38,291 nucleotides of DNA from CAKUFA01 sp963646285 (GCA_963646285.1 CAVIWF010000022.1:1-38291), one strand, 5' to 3'; shown: positions 21,847 to 30,279, counted from the first letter of the stretch. Program-made: numbers and translations. Notes: a model not told the origin generated them from the letters alone.

Positions 21847-22629
21847 TTACTGAATCAACTCCTTTTTGAGCACATAGTGAAAAGTCACATATTCCGCTGA
21901 ATATAAAATTCCCTGATAGAGCAGTAAGTCCGAAAAATTTAAATCTTCCCATCGCATCTGCACCAACATTTCAAGTGGCTGAAATCGGCTTGGGAGAGCA
22001 AGTGCGGCACACATACACAGTACGAAAGGTGAAAAGTAACAGACATATCGGTTAGGCTGAAAAACGGATAGAATAATTCCAAAGCCTGACCATACAGCGC
22101 CAAACAGAAACGCCAATCCTGCATGTGTCAGCATATACCACAAACCGCCGTGCTTAGTGGTAAGCAACGGCAGCCATCCGTCAAAGGATGCTATGACTGT
22201 TCCATCTTGGCATGGTTCAAAGATAATGATCTGGAATATAGCGAACAGCAGTACGCCTTCGGCAAGGGCCGTCCCGCCACTTACTGTTCCGCCAAACCAA
22301 ATGGACAAGCAGCTTCTTCTAAATCCACCCCGAATGAATTGCTGACGGTAAAATCCGGCTTCATACGCATCGCAATACACTCCGCTGCCTGCAAAAGCAC
22401 AGATCAGTGGGGCAGCCCAAATGAAGTATCCGAAGTGAAGCGCAATATTGAAGTAATATGCATCCTCCAATCCGGACGCCCCATAAAACACGATATCATA
22501 TGCTGCACTGGCTGTTTCAGCAGCAAGAACCAAAAAGCAAATTACAGCACCCAGTATGACATGATACGATTTGCACATGTTCCGAATACTGTACAGTATT
22601 GTGCGGCCAGTGTTCCAGCTCCTGTTCAT
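21847..22629 (-). CDS. ABC-2 type permease A, minus operon
   Basis: 260 residues, about six membrane segments. Motifs GVYCDAYEAGFYRQQFIRGG and FLFGAVWSGFGIILSVFQPNRYVCYFSPFVL correspond to FCDDYISGYGRFITLRCG and FLFGALWALVGLSVSVIVPNQYVTLAAPFVL in the permease at 27018..27785. The ATG overlaps the stop of the secreted protein at 22626..23693 (ATGA). Together with permease B and the ATPase it makes a complete exporter. Confidence 0.8.
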   Translation of the reverse strand: MNRSWNTGRTILYSIRNMCKSYHVILGAVICFLVLAAETASAAYDIVFYGASGLEDAYYFNIALHFGYFIWAAPLICAFAGSGVYCDAYEAGFYRQQFIRGGFRRSCLSIWFGGTVSGGTALAEGVLLFAIFQIIIFEPCQDGTVIASFDGWLPLLTTKHGGLWYMLTHAGLAFLFGAVWSGFGIILSVFQPNRYVCYFSPFVLCMCAALALPSRFQPLEMLVQMRWEDLNFSDLLLYQGILYSAEYVTFHYVLKKELIQ

Positions 22630-23693
22630 TCCAAAACTTCACCTGTTTCCGCATCTATGTACATGACGAACACATTGGTTTGCATTCGGCAGACACCGCT
22701 GGCAAACCGCCAAGCCGGACGTGCAGTCATGATCGCATGGTAGTCCATGTCGTCACCATTTCGTTCCGGTACTAATCGCCAACATAGTCCGGCTTCTTGA
22801 ATCGAAAATCCATCGCTGCCGTCATCAGGAAACGCATGGATATAATCCATATTCTCTTCGAGAATAATGAGTGCATCCTCCAAAGAGATATTGATAACAG
22901 CACTGCCTTGTGCTTCATAGCTTCGGCATATGCCATCGATACGCAGTAAACCACTGTCATCCATATATAGTTGCAGTACGTCGCCTTCCACTTCGGAAGA
23001 AGGCAAAACATCACGGGCAACAGGTATCCCATTGAGAAACCGCTCATACTCCACAAGATAAATTCCTGTGGCAATATAGTTTTCTGAATCTTCCGCATGA
23101 TCTCCAGCGTTTGCAGGAAGCGCATAAGTGTCCTTCCACAGAAAGCCCTTCCAACCAAGTTTATCGGAAAACTGATCAATCCAGCCTTGAGCGATTCCTT
23201 GTGCCTGTTCCGGTGTTATGCTGAGATCATCCGCCTGAATACCTTCTACTGCTGCGGATAGATTTTTGACAATTTCTTTTTCCGTTGCATTATAGACTAA
23301 TGCGCAAAAGTATGACTGGTACCGTGTATGCTTTTCACCGGAAGTATAAGCACGCTCACGTTCTGTATCTGTAACGAGATTTGACAGAAGCTCTTCCGTG
23401 CTTTTACCTTCAAAGCTGTCGATGATTTTTGCCTGTGGATCTCCGAAAAAGACTTCCAGCCATGCCTCCTTGGTCGATGTGGCATAATTTGTCCTGTATA
23501 TTGGCACTTGTGTTCCGGTTTCAACCGGGTGAACATCTGCATTGATTACTAAATGAAGGAATGGACTGGTTATTTCCTTGGAAATGTGGATCAATGAATC
23601 GTCCTGTTCAGCTGGTATGCTGCCTTCTGCAAAGGCGCAATGGAGCGCCAGCAGAACCCCAATCAATAGAGCAGCAAATGAACGTAGTTTCAT
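22626..23693 (-). CDS. Secreted protein, minus operon (paralogue of 26022..27005)
   Basis: 355 residues; I take the second of two adjacent ATGs for spacing to AGAGG. Signal peptide MKLRSFAALLIGVLLALHCAFA with a predicted cut at AFA-EG, no lipobox. The mature part has TPEQAQGIAQGWIDQFSDKLGWKG and two later strands ending in FVMYIDAETGEVLE, a pattern like PepSY-type domains and like the ATPEDAGRLAVEFAMEW and VYYADSGEFNGTY parts of the protein at 26022..27005. It probably acts outside the membrane with the exporter, as sensor, chaperone or substrate receptor. Confidence 0.65.
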   Translation of the reverse strand: MKLRSFAALLIGVLLALHCAFAEGSIPAEQDDSLIHISKEITSPFLHLVINADVHPVETGTQVPIYRTNYATSTKEAWLEVFFGDPQAKIIDSFEGKSTEELLSNLVTDTERERAYTSGEKHTRYQSYFCALVYNATEKEIVKNLSAAVEGIQADDLSITPEQAQGIAQGWIDQFSDKLGWKGFLWKDTYALPANAGDHAEDSENYIATGIYLVEYERFLNGIPVARDVLPSSEVEGDVLQLYMDDSGLLRIDGICRSYEAQGSAVINISLEDALIILEENMDYIHAFPDDGSDGFSIQEAGLCWRLVPERNGDDMDYHAIMTARPAWRFASGVCRMQTNVFVMYIDAETGEVLE

Positions 23694-23761
23694 CATGACC
23701 TCTTTCTGCGTATGGGAAAAATACCTTTCCACATAGCGCAATCATCATGTTGTTCGAAACA

Positions 23762-24193
23762 TTAATATGAGATGATGTGCGAATACATGCTATCCGTCTC
23801 TTGAATAATGCCTTCTGAATCGGTGATCGTACACTTAATCAGAATACGGTAATCATACCCTTTGGAGACGGACTTTTCTTCTCCTACGACAGCATATGAT
23901 TTCCCTGTTTTGGTATCGCTCCAAGAGCATACTGATGACCATGCCGTTGTTCCTGTCGTCCTTTTTTGAAGCGTCACTCTAACGATGGTCGTTGTGTCTG
24001 TATACTGACTGCAGGCAGCACCGTAACACGCTGCCTTTCCAGCGTTAATGGCAAAGCTCCCTTCAAGGTTGCGAATATGGGTATACAATGGCTGCACGGG
24101 ATGCTCCATGTTCGCTTCTCCAAGAGAAGCCGTGGACAGACATAATGAGATGCAAAGCAGCATCAAAACAAAAACAGCAAATCTCTTTAACAT
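23762..24193 (-). CDS. Secreted beta-rich protein (DUF6147-like), minus operon
   Basis: 143 residues from an ATG with AGGAGG nine bases upstream. Signal peptide MLKRFAVFVLMLLCISLCLS with cut near STA-SLG. The mature domain (LYTHIRNLEGSFAINAGKAACYGAA, IVRVTLQKRTTGTTAWSSVCSW, YDYRILIKCTITD) has the layout of small secreted DUF6147-type proteins of Clostridia. It lies between the anti-sigma and the larger secreted gene. Function unknown. Confidence 0.6.
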   Translation of the reverse strand: MLKRFAVFVLMLLCISLCLSTASLGEANMEHPVQPLYTHIRNLEGSFAINAGKAACYGAACSQYTDTTTIVRVTLQKRTTGTTAWSSVCSWSDTKTGKSYAVVGEEKSVSKGYDYRILIKCTITDSEGIIQETDSMYSHIISY

Positions 24194-24267
24194 ACGAAAA
24201 CGCCTCCTTTTGCTTTTCACCCTGTAAATGCAAAAAGAAGCGTTTTGTTGCAGTGATTGGAGATCAT

Positions 24268-25050
24268 TCAGTTCTTTTTTTGAATGACCTCTATGGACTG
24301 TGCAACAGCCAAAGTGGTTTCATAGTCATTTCCGGTGACTTCAAAGTAACAATCGCCAAGTGACCAAATGATGCTTACATCACCAACCGGCTGCCGCAAA
24401 ACAGTGGCTTCAACACCATGCACTTGAATAAACTCGATTTCTGCATTTTCAGTATTGATCCTACCAAAGGCATGCACACCATTCACTTCTATTACGATTG
24501 TGTTTCCTTCTGCATTGCTGTATTCAGCTGCGTTTGCTCCCGCCACTGATGTGCAGCGTTGAATGAAGTAGTCCTGTGGAATATAGGTTGGGTAATAATT
24601 TCCCTCCCATTCTTCTGGTACGATGATTTCTCCTTCATTTTCTATAAAACCTATACTTGTATAAGAATCATTCATTTCCATCAGGAAGCGAATAACCGTT
24701 GCACGGACACTGCTGCTTGCTGCTACAGCAGCCGTTAAGCCGATATTCAGGATCAGGACAACCACGGCTGCTATCTGCAGGAACCGCCGCCCATGCTTTA
24801 GCAGACTGGAACGTACCGCTATGTGTTTCATTTGCGTATCGATAAAACTCAGCATGTGAGACATTTTTTCTTCAGTCATTCGAAAAAGCTCGTTTTCTTC
24901 GTCCACGCTCATAGCTGCTTTGACAGCATCTTGATCACGTTTCATGATGCGATAGAGCGCCAGTTCCAGAGAAGCGGCTTCATAATTCTCCTCTGGCGTA
25001 TTCAGTCTTTCATGTTCACGATTCAATCTGTCGACCTCCCAACAATTCAT
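24268..25050 (-). CDS. Membrane-anchored anti-sigma factor with DUF4367-like exterior
   Basis: 260 residues. A cytoplasmic N-terminal part (1-88) with acidic helices suits sigma binding; one membrane span follows (about 91-111, LQIAAVVVLILNIGLTAAVA), then an extracytoplasmic domain resembling DUF4367 (YYPTYIPQDYFIQ, IIWSLGDCYFEVTGN). It overlaps the sigma gene by 35 bases, the standard arrangement for ECF sigma and anti-sigma. It would hold the sigma factor inactive until an envelope signal is sensed. Confidence 0.8.
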   Translation of the reverse strand: MNCWEVDRLNREHERLNTPEENYEAASLELALYRIMKRDQDAVKAAMSVDEENELFRMTEEKMSHMLSFIDTQMKHIAVRSSLLKHGRRFLQIAAVVVLILNIGLTAAVAASSSVRATVIRFLMEMNDSYTSIGFIENEGEIIVPEEWEGNYYPTYIPQDYFIQRCTSVAGANAAEYSNAEGNTIVIEVNGVHAFGRINTENAEIEFIQVHGVEATVLRQPVGDVSIIWSLGDCYFEVTGNDYETTLAVAQSIEVIQKKN

Positions 25051-25576
25051 ATATTTTTCTCCGCATCCTCGTCAATCTGGAACGCACGGATACTTCCTGA
25101 ATGCCCAGCATTTTCGCAATTTCCCGATCAGAATGTTTTTCAAAATATTTCATGCGCAAAACCACCTGATCGTTTTCTGGCAATTGCACAATGGCTTCCG
25201 ACAGTTCCTGAATGGTACATTCCTGCAGAACGTTTCTGTCAGGTGCGGCATCCTCATCTGCAACAAACTGAAGTATCTCCTCATTTGTTACCTCTTTGCG
25301 AGCCTTTTTCTTGCGATGGAGCAAATAGGCTGCATTTTTCACTGTGGAAATGATGTAGCCCTCCAAAACGTTGCAGTCCAATTGTCTGATTTGCGATACT
25401 TTTTTAATCAGAGATACACAAGCTTCGCTGACAACATCTTCAGCATCTTGCTCAGTGTCAGTCAAAGCACGTGCCATGCGGAACATACTCATTTGATGCT
25501 TTATGTAAAGTGCCTTCATGAAATCACGATCAGAGTCATCGGTGATCATCAAAATCGCTATCGGATAAAGGAACAT
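25016..25576 (-). CDS. ECF-family RNA polymerase sigma factor
   Basis: 186 residues from ATG (an internal ATG eleven codons later is possible). Region 2: KALYIKHQMSMFRMARALTD-DAEDVVSEACVSLIKK. Region 4: ELSEAIVQLPENDQVVLRMKYFEKHSDREIAKMLGIQEVSVRSRLTRMRRKIYELL. It is the first gene of the minus operon and probably activates that operon and the divergent one in response to the signal sensed by its anti-sigma. Confidence 0.9.
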   Translation of the reverse strand: MFLYPIAILMITDDSDRDFMKALYIKHQMSMFRMARALTDTEQDAEDVVSEACVSLIKKVSQIRQLDCNVLEGYIISTVKNAAYLLHRKKKARKEVTNEEILQFVADEDAAPDRNVLQECTIQELSEAIVQLPENDQVVLRMKYFEKHSDREIAKMLGIQEVSVRSRLTRMRRKIYELLGGRQIES

Positions 25577-25662
25577 GTGATTCGCACCCTTTCTTAAGTC
25601 ATACGTCATAAAGTATCGCCTATCCACTTGCGAAATGCTTGTATGTTCACACCTTTAACCAT

Positions 25663-25691
25663 ATGATAACAAAGAAAACGGTTTTTATCAA
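25663..25691 (-). promoter_or_regulatory. Promoter of the sigma-factor operon
   Basis: Minus strand TTGATA, 17 bases, TATCAT, about 85 bases before the sigma start codon. It resembles a housekeeping promoter rather than an ECF promoter. Confidence 0.6.
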
Positions 25692-25699
25692 TAGAAAGT

Positions 25700-25743
25700 G
25701 CAGCAAAGAGGTGATGCTTGTGTAGCAAAGAGGTGACGCTTGT
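25700..25743. repeat. Tandem 22-bp repeat between the divergent operons
   Basis: Two adjacent 22-bp units, each GCAGCAAAGAGGTGATGCTT or close plus GT, with two mismatches. Twenty-two bases is about two helical turns, so both copies face the same side of the DNA. They sit between the two opposed promoters. Confidence 0.7.
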
Positions 25744-25765
25744 TATTAGAATTTACAAAAAACCA

Positions 25766-25794
25766 TTGTATTTCAAGCATGCCCGTGTTACAAT
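25766..25794 (+). promoter_or_regulatory. Promoter of the plus transporter operon
   Basis: TTGTAT, 17 bases, TACAAT, leaving a leader of about 220 bases before the first gene at 26022. The long leader contains a possible short coding unit (25958..26005). Confidence 0.5.
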
Positions 25795-25957
25795 GCAATT
25801 GGCAGGTAGTTACCATAGTTTGTCTTTCCAATGTTTGTTACTGCACGACCGATTTGAAGTTGAACTACCCTCAGCACTTTCGACAGATCATAGCGCAACG
25901 AGAAGATGAGAGTCTACATGTATCGCAATACACCACGAAAAATCGGAGGTGATTTCA

Positions 25958-26005
25958 TTGGGGGAGCCTTTTCTTCTGGAGTACAAACCCATTCGCCCTT
26001 GCTGA
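25958..26005 (+). CDS. Possible 15-codon leader peptide
   Basis: TTG start eight bases after GGAGG, encoding MGEPFLLEYKPIRPC and a TGA. It ends 16 bases before the next start codon. The strong ribosome site is the only evidence; it could be an attenuator-type leader or chance. Confidence 0.35.
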   Translation: MGEPFLLEYKPIRPC

Positions 26006-26021
26006 CAATCAAGGAGGATCT

Positions 26022-27005
26022 ATGATTCCGAAGCTTTTCAAGTCATTTGTCGGCGCAGTCTTGGCGCTGATGGTTTTGTTTTGTTCCATTTCTGCATTGG
26101 GTGAAGAAGGATCATCGACAGATTCGGAAATCCTGAGTATGACTTTCACGAATAACGGCCATGTGCTGACGGTGCAATCTATGAAGCCTGTTTACGAGGC
26201 AAGCGAAATCTATGCTGCTGCATTTGAACGAGATGAAGAAACATTCCACACAATGTTGGATGAATTGCTTGTAAAGCAATATCCAACCGTTGAAAAGATC
26301 AACGATCTATGTTGGATGGGCTATACAAACGGCAAGCTGCAGGCAACACTGGGGTACTCGTCCCTTTGGAGCATCAGTTATACGGATGTTGCAAATGATA
26401 TGAACGGCATTCTGCAGGAGGAAGAACACCTGTATGATGACGGCTATATAACGGCCAATCAGCCGGAAATGTGCACGTTGACCCCTGAGGATGCTGGAAG
26501 GTTGGCAGTCGAATTTGCGATGGAATGGTCCCATGACCTGACTTTCTACGTTAACCGGGTTCTTTCAGTGGTTGATGAAGACAGAGGCAGCTATATGGTC
26601 AACGTTCGTGCGAAATTTCAGGGTCGTCCCATCATAACGCTGGCAAAAGCGTACAGCATCGCACCGCAAATTGGCTTTCATATCAGCGATGAAGGCATTT
26701 TTGACTTTCAAGGACTGTTTCTCTTAAAGGAGCAAAGCAGGGAGCCTGTCAATCTTGTCGCTTTGGAGGACGTTTTGGAAAACCTGGGAGCGACCTTTGA
26801 TGCATATTCCGTTTTTGCCGACATCTGCGTGAATGAAGTCACACTGGATTATTGCATGGAAACATCGGACAACATTCATTTTTCTGTGCGACCAGTTTGG
26901 TGCTTTGACGGAACAGGCAAGACCGGCAGTGATGATCTGAGCCACGGCGTTGCCTTTGTTTACTATGCGGACAGCGGAGAATTCAATGGTACCTACCTGC
27001 ATTAA
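26022..27005 (+). CDS. Secreted protein, plus operon (paralogue of 22626..23693)
   Basis: 327 residues with AAGGAGG four to five bases before ATG. Signal peptide MIPKLFKSFVGAVLALMVLF with cut near SALG-EEG, no lipobox. LTPEDAGRLAVEFAMEWSHDL in the middle, VRAKFQGRPIITLAKAYS and a C-terminal AFVYYADSGEFNG correspond in order to blocks of the minus-operon protein. It is the first gene of its operon, directly before the permeases, so an extracytoplasmic partner of this exporter is likely. Confidence 0.65.
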   Translation: MIPKLFKSFVGAVLALMVLFCSISALGEEGSSTDSEILSMTFTNNGHVLTVQSMKPVYEASEIYAAAFERDEETFHTMLDELLVKQYPTVEKINDLCWMGYTNGKLQATLGYSSLWSISYTDVANDMNGILQEEEHLYDDGYITANQPEMCTLTPEDAGRLAVEFAMEWSHDLTFYVNRVLSVVDEDRGSYMVNVRAKFQGRPIITLAKAYSIAPQIGFHISDEGIFDFQGLFLLKEQSREPVNLVALEDVLENLGATFDAYSVFADICVNEVTLDYCMETSDNIHFSVRPVWCFDGTGKTGSDDLSHGVAFVYYADSGEFNGTYLH

Positions 27006-27017
27006 GAAGGTGCGTGT

Positions 27018-27785
27018 ATGGGAAGATCAAAAGTTCTTTTTTCTGATTTAAGACGGATGGCCTGCTCAATGAGATGCTATGCTGCCTGGTTCATCGGCTT
27101 TTTTGTCCTCGTTCGACCTTTGATTGATATCTGGGGTACCTGGCAGTATTATACGCCCATGGAGCTGCTTTCACTTCCGCTTGGCTCGAGTGACTTTTCA
27201 CCCTATGCGGCTATCTTTTGCGTTTTGCCCTTTGCAGATAGCTTTTGCGATGATTATATTTCAGGGTATGGTAGATTCATCACTTTGCGTTGCGGGAAAA
27301 AGAAATACTCCGTATGCCGGTGCTTTTCTGTCGCCTTATCGGGCGGTATCGTGATTGGTACAATCATGGCAATGACCATTGCACTGTGCTTTCTATTGGC
27401 AGGACAGCAGGAAACTACGGATTCGATGAGCTTCTTATCCTCTTCTGTGTGGTACAAATTAGGGATTGTTTCACCGGAAAACGTTGGCATCATGTGTATG
27501 CTGCGCATTGCTGTTGCTTTTTTGTTTGGTGCATTGTGGGCACTTGTAGGGTTAAGCGTGTCGGTCATTGTTCCAAATCAGTATGTTACCCTTGCAGCCC
27601 CGTTTGTGCTCTATCAATTTTTATGGTTTGTGCTGAACGAAAGTCCGTTGAATCCTGTGTATCTGTTTCGTGGTGACAGCAATTTCATTCCATCCTTCTG
27701 GTTTCTCATTCTTTATCAAACAACGCTTATCACGCTTTGCTCGCTTTTCTCCATCCTTGGTATCAGAAAGAGGGTTGCAGCATGA
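27018..27785 (+). CDS. ABC-2 type permease A, plus operon
   Basis: 255 residues, about six membrane segments. Paralogue of 21847..22629 (shared SFCDDYISGYGRF and FLFGALWALVGLSVSVIVPNQY blocks). It follows the secreted-protein gene by 12 bases and overlaps the next permease by four bases (ATGA). Confidence 0.8.
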   Translation: MGRSKVLFSDLRRMACSMRCYAAWFIGFFVLVRPLIDIWGTWQYYTPMELLSLPLGSSDFSPYAAIFCVLPFADSFCDDYISGYGRFITLRCGKKKYSVCRCFSVALSGGIVIGTIMAMTIALCFLLAGQQETTDSMSFLSSSVWYKLGIVSPENVGIMCMLRIAVAFLFGALWALVGLSVSVIVPNQYVTLAAPFVLYQFLWFVLNESPLNPVYLFRGDSNFIPSFWFLILYQTTLITLCSLFSILGIRKRVAA

Positions 27786-28630
27786 GAAGAAAATTGCTGT
27801 TGCTGAGAGCCAGTCTGTTGGAGCTGTTGTCCCAAACAAAATTCTGGATGGCGTGGGCTGTCGGCATTTCTTTGACGCTGCTGCCCACCTATCGATTTGT
27901 CAGCTATATAGCGGCAACCGGCGGAAAAATGCAGCTGCTTGAGTGCTATACGATTGTTTCATCAACTGTTTCGTACTTTTCTGGTATCGTGATCGGCATC
28001 CTATTCGTCGCTTCAGATGCGCCGTTCATTTCGAAACGCACCATCACAGAAATGATCCGATGCGGAAAGAAACCATGGTATGCAGCCAAGATACAGGCCA
28101 TGGCTGTTGTGATCTTTTTTTATCTGCTGTCTGTACTGACTGCTTCTGTTGTCATTCCCTTATGCTGCGGGCTTGATGTCACCGTTGATAACGCATGGAG
28201 TGCTTCAATGACCATGCTGGTTAACAATCCGTCAACCTTTGTGACGAAATTCCGACTGTACTTTCCCTATGACGAGTGTATACAGGCCACGCTGCCCTAT
28301 TCATTGGGTGCGCTTGCTTTTGTACTCAACGATCTGTACCTGTTTACATTGAGCCTGGTAGCGTTTGCATTTAACATGATACGAAACCGACCCTATGGCG
28401 TTGCTGCTGCGATTCTCTGGCATTTGATCGGCTACATCATTTACGCCAACGGGCCAATGTATTTTCCGCAGCAGTTTTCGCTCTTGTCCAGCTCCATGGC
28501 AGCTTTGCAATATACGTCTGTTTACCAATTGAATGTGTGGAATACGTTGATCATCTACTGCGTTGTGATTGCAGCTTTGCTTGCCTTTATTCGCCTTTTT
28601 TCTATCTCAAACAAATGCCTTGAGAGGTAA
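27782..28630 (+). CDS. ABC-2 type permease B, plus operon
   Basis: 282 residues from the ATG inside the preceding stop. About six membrane segments; TEMIRCGKKPWYAAK after the second segment matches the minus-operon permease B. A long outside loop (LDVTVDNAWSASMTMLVNNPST) precedes the fourth segment. Confidence 0.8.
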   Translation: MRRKLLLLRASLLELLSQTKFWMAWAVGISLTLLPTYRFVSYIAATGGKMQLLECYTIVSSTVSYFSGIVIGILFVASDAPFISKRTITEMIRCGKKPWYAAKIQAMAVVIFFYLLSVLTASVVIPLCCGLDVTVDNAWSASMTMLVNNPSTFVTKFRLYFPYDECIQATLPYSLGALAFVLNDLYLFTLSLVAFAFNMIRNRPYGVAAAILWHLIGYIIYANGPMYFPQQFSLLSSSMAALQYTSVYQLNVWNTLIIYCVVIAALLAFIRLFSISNKCLER

Positions 28631-28638
28631 GCCAATCC

Positions 28639-29325
28639 ATGAAAAGAAAGATAAAAACGATTCTGCCAGTCATCGAAATGCCGAAGGCGGTGCTTCTCTT
28701 TTGCCTCGCCAGTTGGCTCTTCAACATGAATCCGAAGTTTCAACAAATTCAGTTTGGCATTCCAGCTGGGCTTGTGGGTAATGACATTGATAGTGCTATC
28801 GCCGGATGGCTTGCCATGACGATGATTCCGATGGCCTATGCTGGATTCATGCTGTCCAGATTAAACAGCATGGAACCGTTTATGATCCTGCGGCAGCAAA
28901 CAAAACGCAGAGCCTACTTGTATAGACTTTGCTGCTGCATGGTATGTGTCCTTTTTTACGTGATAATGCTCATTACTCCACTTTTTGCAAGCTGTAGACA
29001 TGATGCGATGCTTGGTGCTGCGCTGCTGTTGTTCCTTGAAGAAGTGCTCTGGATGCTTTCTTATTTGTTCTTCTGCTTAGTCATGAACACGGTAAGTGCC
29101 GGTGCATGTATGATCCTGCTTGTGACATGCTGCTGCATGGTTTGCAAGCACATACCGGCGGCAGAGCCATTCATGCCGACAACTTGGGGCATGTATTGCA
29201 GGACAGAAGCGATGCTTGCAGAAGGTGCACCCTTGGGCACGTTTGCTCTTCGGTTGATTATTGCATGCATGGTTCTGCTTGGCATCAATATGTGGATTTG
29301 CACAGCAAAGAAAGGAAGAGATTGA
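28639..29325 (+). CDS. Third permease subunit, plus operon
   Basis: 228 residues with about five to six membrane segments and an unusual Cys content (LYRLCCCMVCVLFY, LLVTCCCMVCKHI). It has no counterpart in the minus operon. The motif MEPFMILRQQTKRRAYLYR after the second segment has the same place as the GKK-W motif of the B permeases, so it is probably a further member of the same permease family. It ends four bases before the ATPase start. Confidence 0.7.
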   Translation: MKRKIKTILPVIEMPKAVLLFCLASWLFNMNPKFQQIQFGIPAGLVGNDIDSAIAGWLAMTMIPMAYAGFMLSRLNSMEPFMILRQQTKRRAYLYRLCCCMVCVLFYVIMLITPLFASCRHDAMLGAALLLFLEEVLWMLSYLFFCLVMNTVSAGACMILLVTCCCMVCKHIPAAEPFMPTTWGMYCRTEAMLAEGAPLGTFALRLIIACMVLLGINMWICTAKKGRD

Positions 29326-29329
29326 TTTG

Positions 29330-29971
29330 ATGAAACTGGATGTAATCAATGCAGGCAAAAAATTCGGGAAAACATGGGTTTTTCGAAATGTGTCCATGGC
29401 ATTTGGACCGGGAAAAATCTACGGCTTTGTTGGGAAAAATGGTTCCGGTAAAACGTTGCTGATGAAATGTATCCTGGGATTGGTGCCCCTCAGTGAGGGG
29501 AGCATTGTTCTGGATGGCAAAACCATCGAAACAGACATTGAAATGCTTCCTTCCGTCGGAGCAATCATCGAAACGCCCGGCTTTTTGTCCAATCTCAGTG
29601 GCTTTGATAATTTGAAGTATTTGGCGAGCATCAAGGGACTCATTTCCGATGCACAGATTGCGAACACCATGATACGCTTGGGCTTGCAGCCAACAGAGAG
29701 AAAACATGTAGGAAAGTATTCGCTGGGGATGTGCCAGCGTCTGGGGCTTGCGCAGGCACTGATGGAAGATCCGGAAATTCTGATCCTTGATGAGCCCCTT
29801 AATTCACTGGATCAGGACTGCATGAAGGATGTTTACGAAATCCTCAAAGAGCAGCGAGACCAAGGCAAATGCGTGATCTTGTCCAGCCACAATGGAAATG
29901 ACATTGCTGCATTGTGCGATGATGTTTTCGAATTTTGTGATGGCACAGTTGTACAGGCAGGTCAGAAATAA
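29330..29971 (+). CDS. ABC transporter ATP-binding protein, plus operon
   Basis: 213 residues. Walker A GKNGSGKT near 36, signature YSLGMCQRLGLA near 130, Walker B EILILDEPLNSLD near 150, and switch His in SSHNGND. Sister of the minus-operon ATPase. It is the last gene of the island: phage DNA of opposite orientation starts within a few bases of its TAA and no terminator is visible, so its transcript may run antisense into the phage arm. Confidence 0.9.
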   Translation: MKLDVINAGKKFGKTWVFRNVSMAFGPGKIYGFVGKNGSGKTLLMKCILGLVPLSEGSIVLDGKTIETDIEMLPSVGAIIETPGFLSNLSGFDNLKYLASIKGLISDAQIANTMIRLGLQPTERKHVGKYSLGMCQRLGLAQALMEDPEILILDEPLNSLDQDCMKDVYEILKEQRDQGKCVILSSHNGNDIAALCDDVFEFCDGTVVQAGQK

Positions 29972-29974
29972 ATA

Positions 29975-30202
29975 AGCACGCATGGCTACTTTCTGGGCGG
30001 TGATCATCCGCTGGACAGACAAGTCCACAAGGTCGCCAAAGGCCTTGGTGTTGGCATAGGCCTCCACTGCCTGAACAATGGCGTCCGGGTCGGTCAGCCC
30101 ACGGACGGCTCGGCGAATATCCCCCATGACCCTTGACAGGGCACGGCGGTAGCGGTTCTCCGTAATGCGGCGGCTGGCTTCGGCACGTTTTCCCGGTGTC
30201 AT
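29975..30202 (-). pseudogene. 5' fragment of a MuF-like (SPP1 gp7-type) minor head protein
   Basis: 76 residues of phage sequence from the ATG with GGAGGTG upstream: MTPGKRAEASRRITENRYRR, AVRGLTDPDAIVQAVEAYAN, KAFGDLVDLSVQRMITAQKV. The YAN-KAF-R-M pattern near the N-terminus is typical of MuF/minor head proteins, and the position after portal fits. The frame then runs into island DNA, so the catalytic or head-binding part is missing. Confidence 0.7.
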
Positions 30203-30228
30203 GGCTTTTTCACCTCCGGCATGGGTAC

Positions 30229-30260
30229 AAGAAAAGCCCGCATCCAAAGGGATGGGGCTT
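30229..30260 (-). terminator. Terminator after the family C cassette
   Basis: Minus strand AAGCCC-CATCC pairs with GGATG-GGGCTT around a 4-base loop and runs into TTCTTGTACCC, a slightly degraded form of the common cassette ending. The MuF-like gene starts 27 bases on. Confidence 0.65.
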
Positions 30261-30279
30261 CAAGGGGATCACCGCTTCG

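Larger units (their letters stand above)
19797..29974. mobile_element. Low-GC transporter/sigma-factor island replacing phage head and tail genes
   Basis: Between a 5'-truncated tail chaperone and a 3'-truncated MuF-like head gene lie about 10.2 kb of divergent operons with clearly lower GC and a different codon use from both flanks. No integrase, transposase or terminal repeat was seen at the borders, so the mechanism (illegitimate recombination with loss of capsid, connector, sheath and tube genes) is inference. Confidence 0.65.

Noticed and set aside
19797..29974. Lantibiotic biosynthesis cluster
   Set aside because: No LanB/C/M-type modification enzyme, no peptidase-containing exporter and no typical precursor leader was found. 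Only exporter, regulator and secreted proteins are present.
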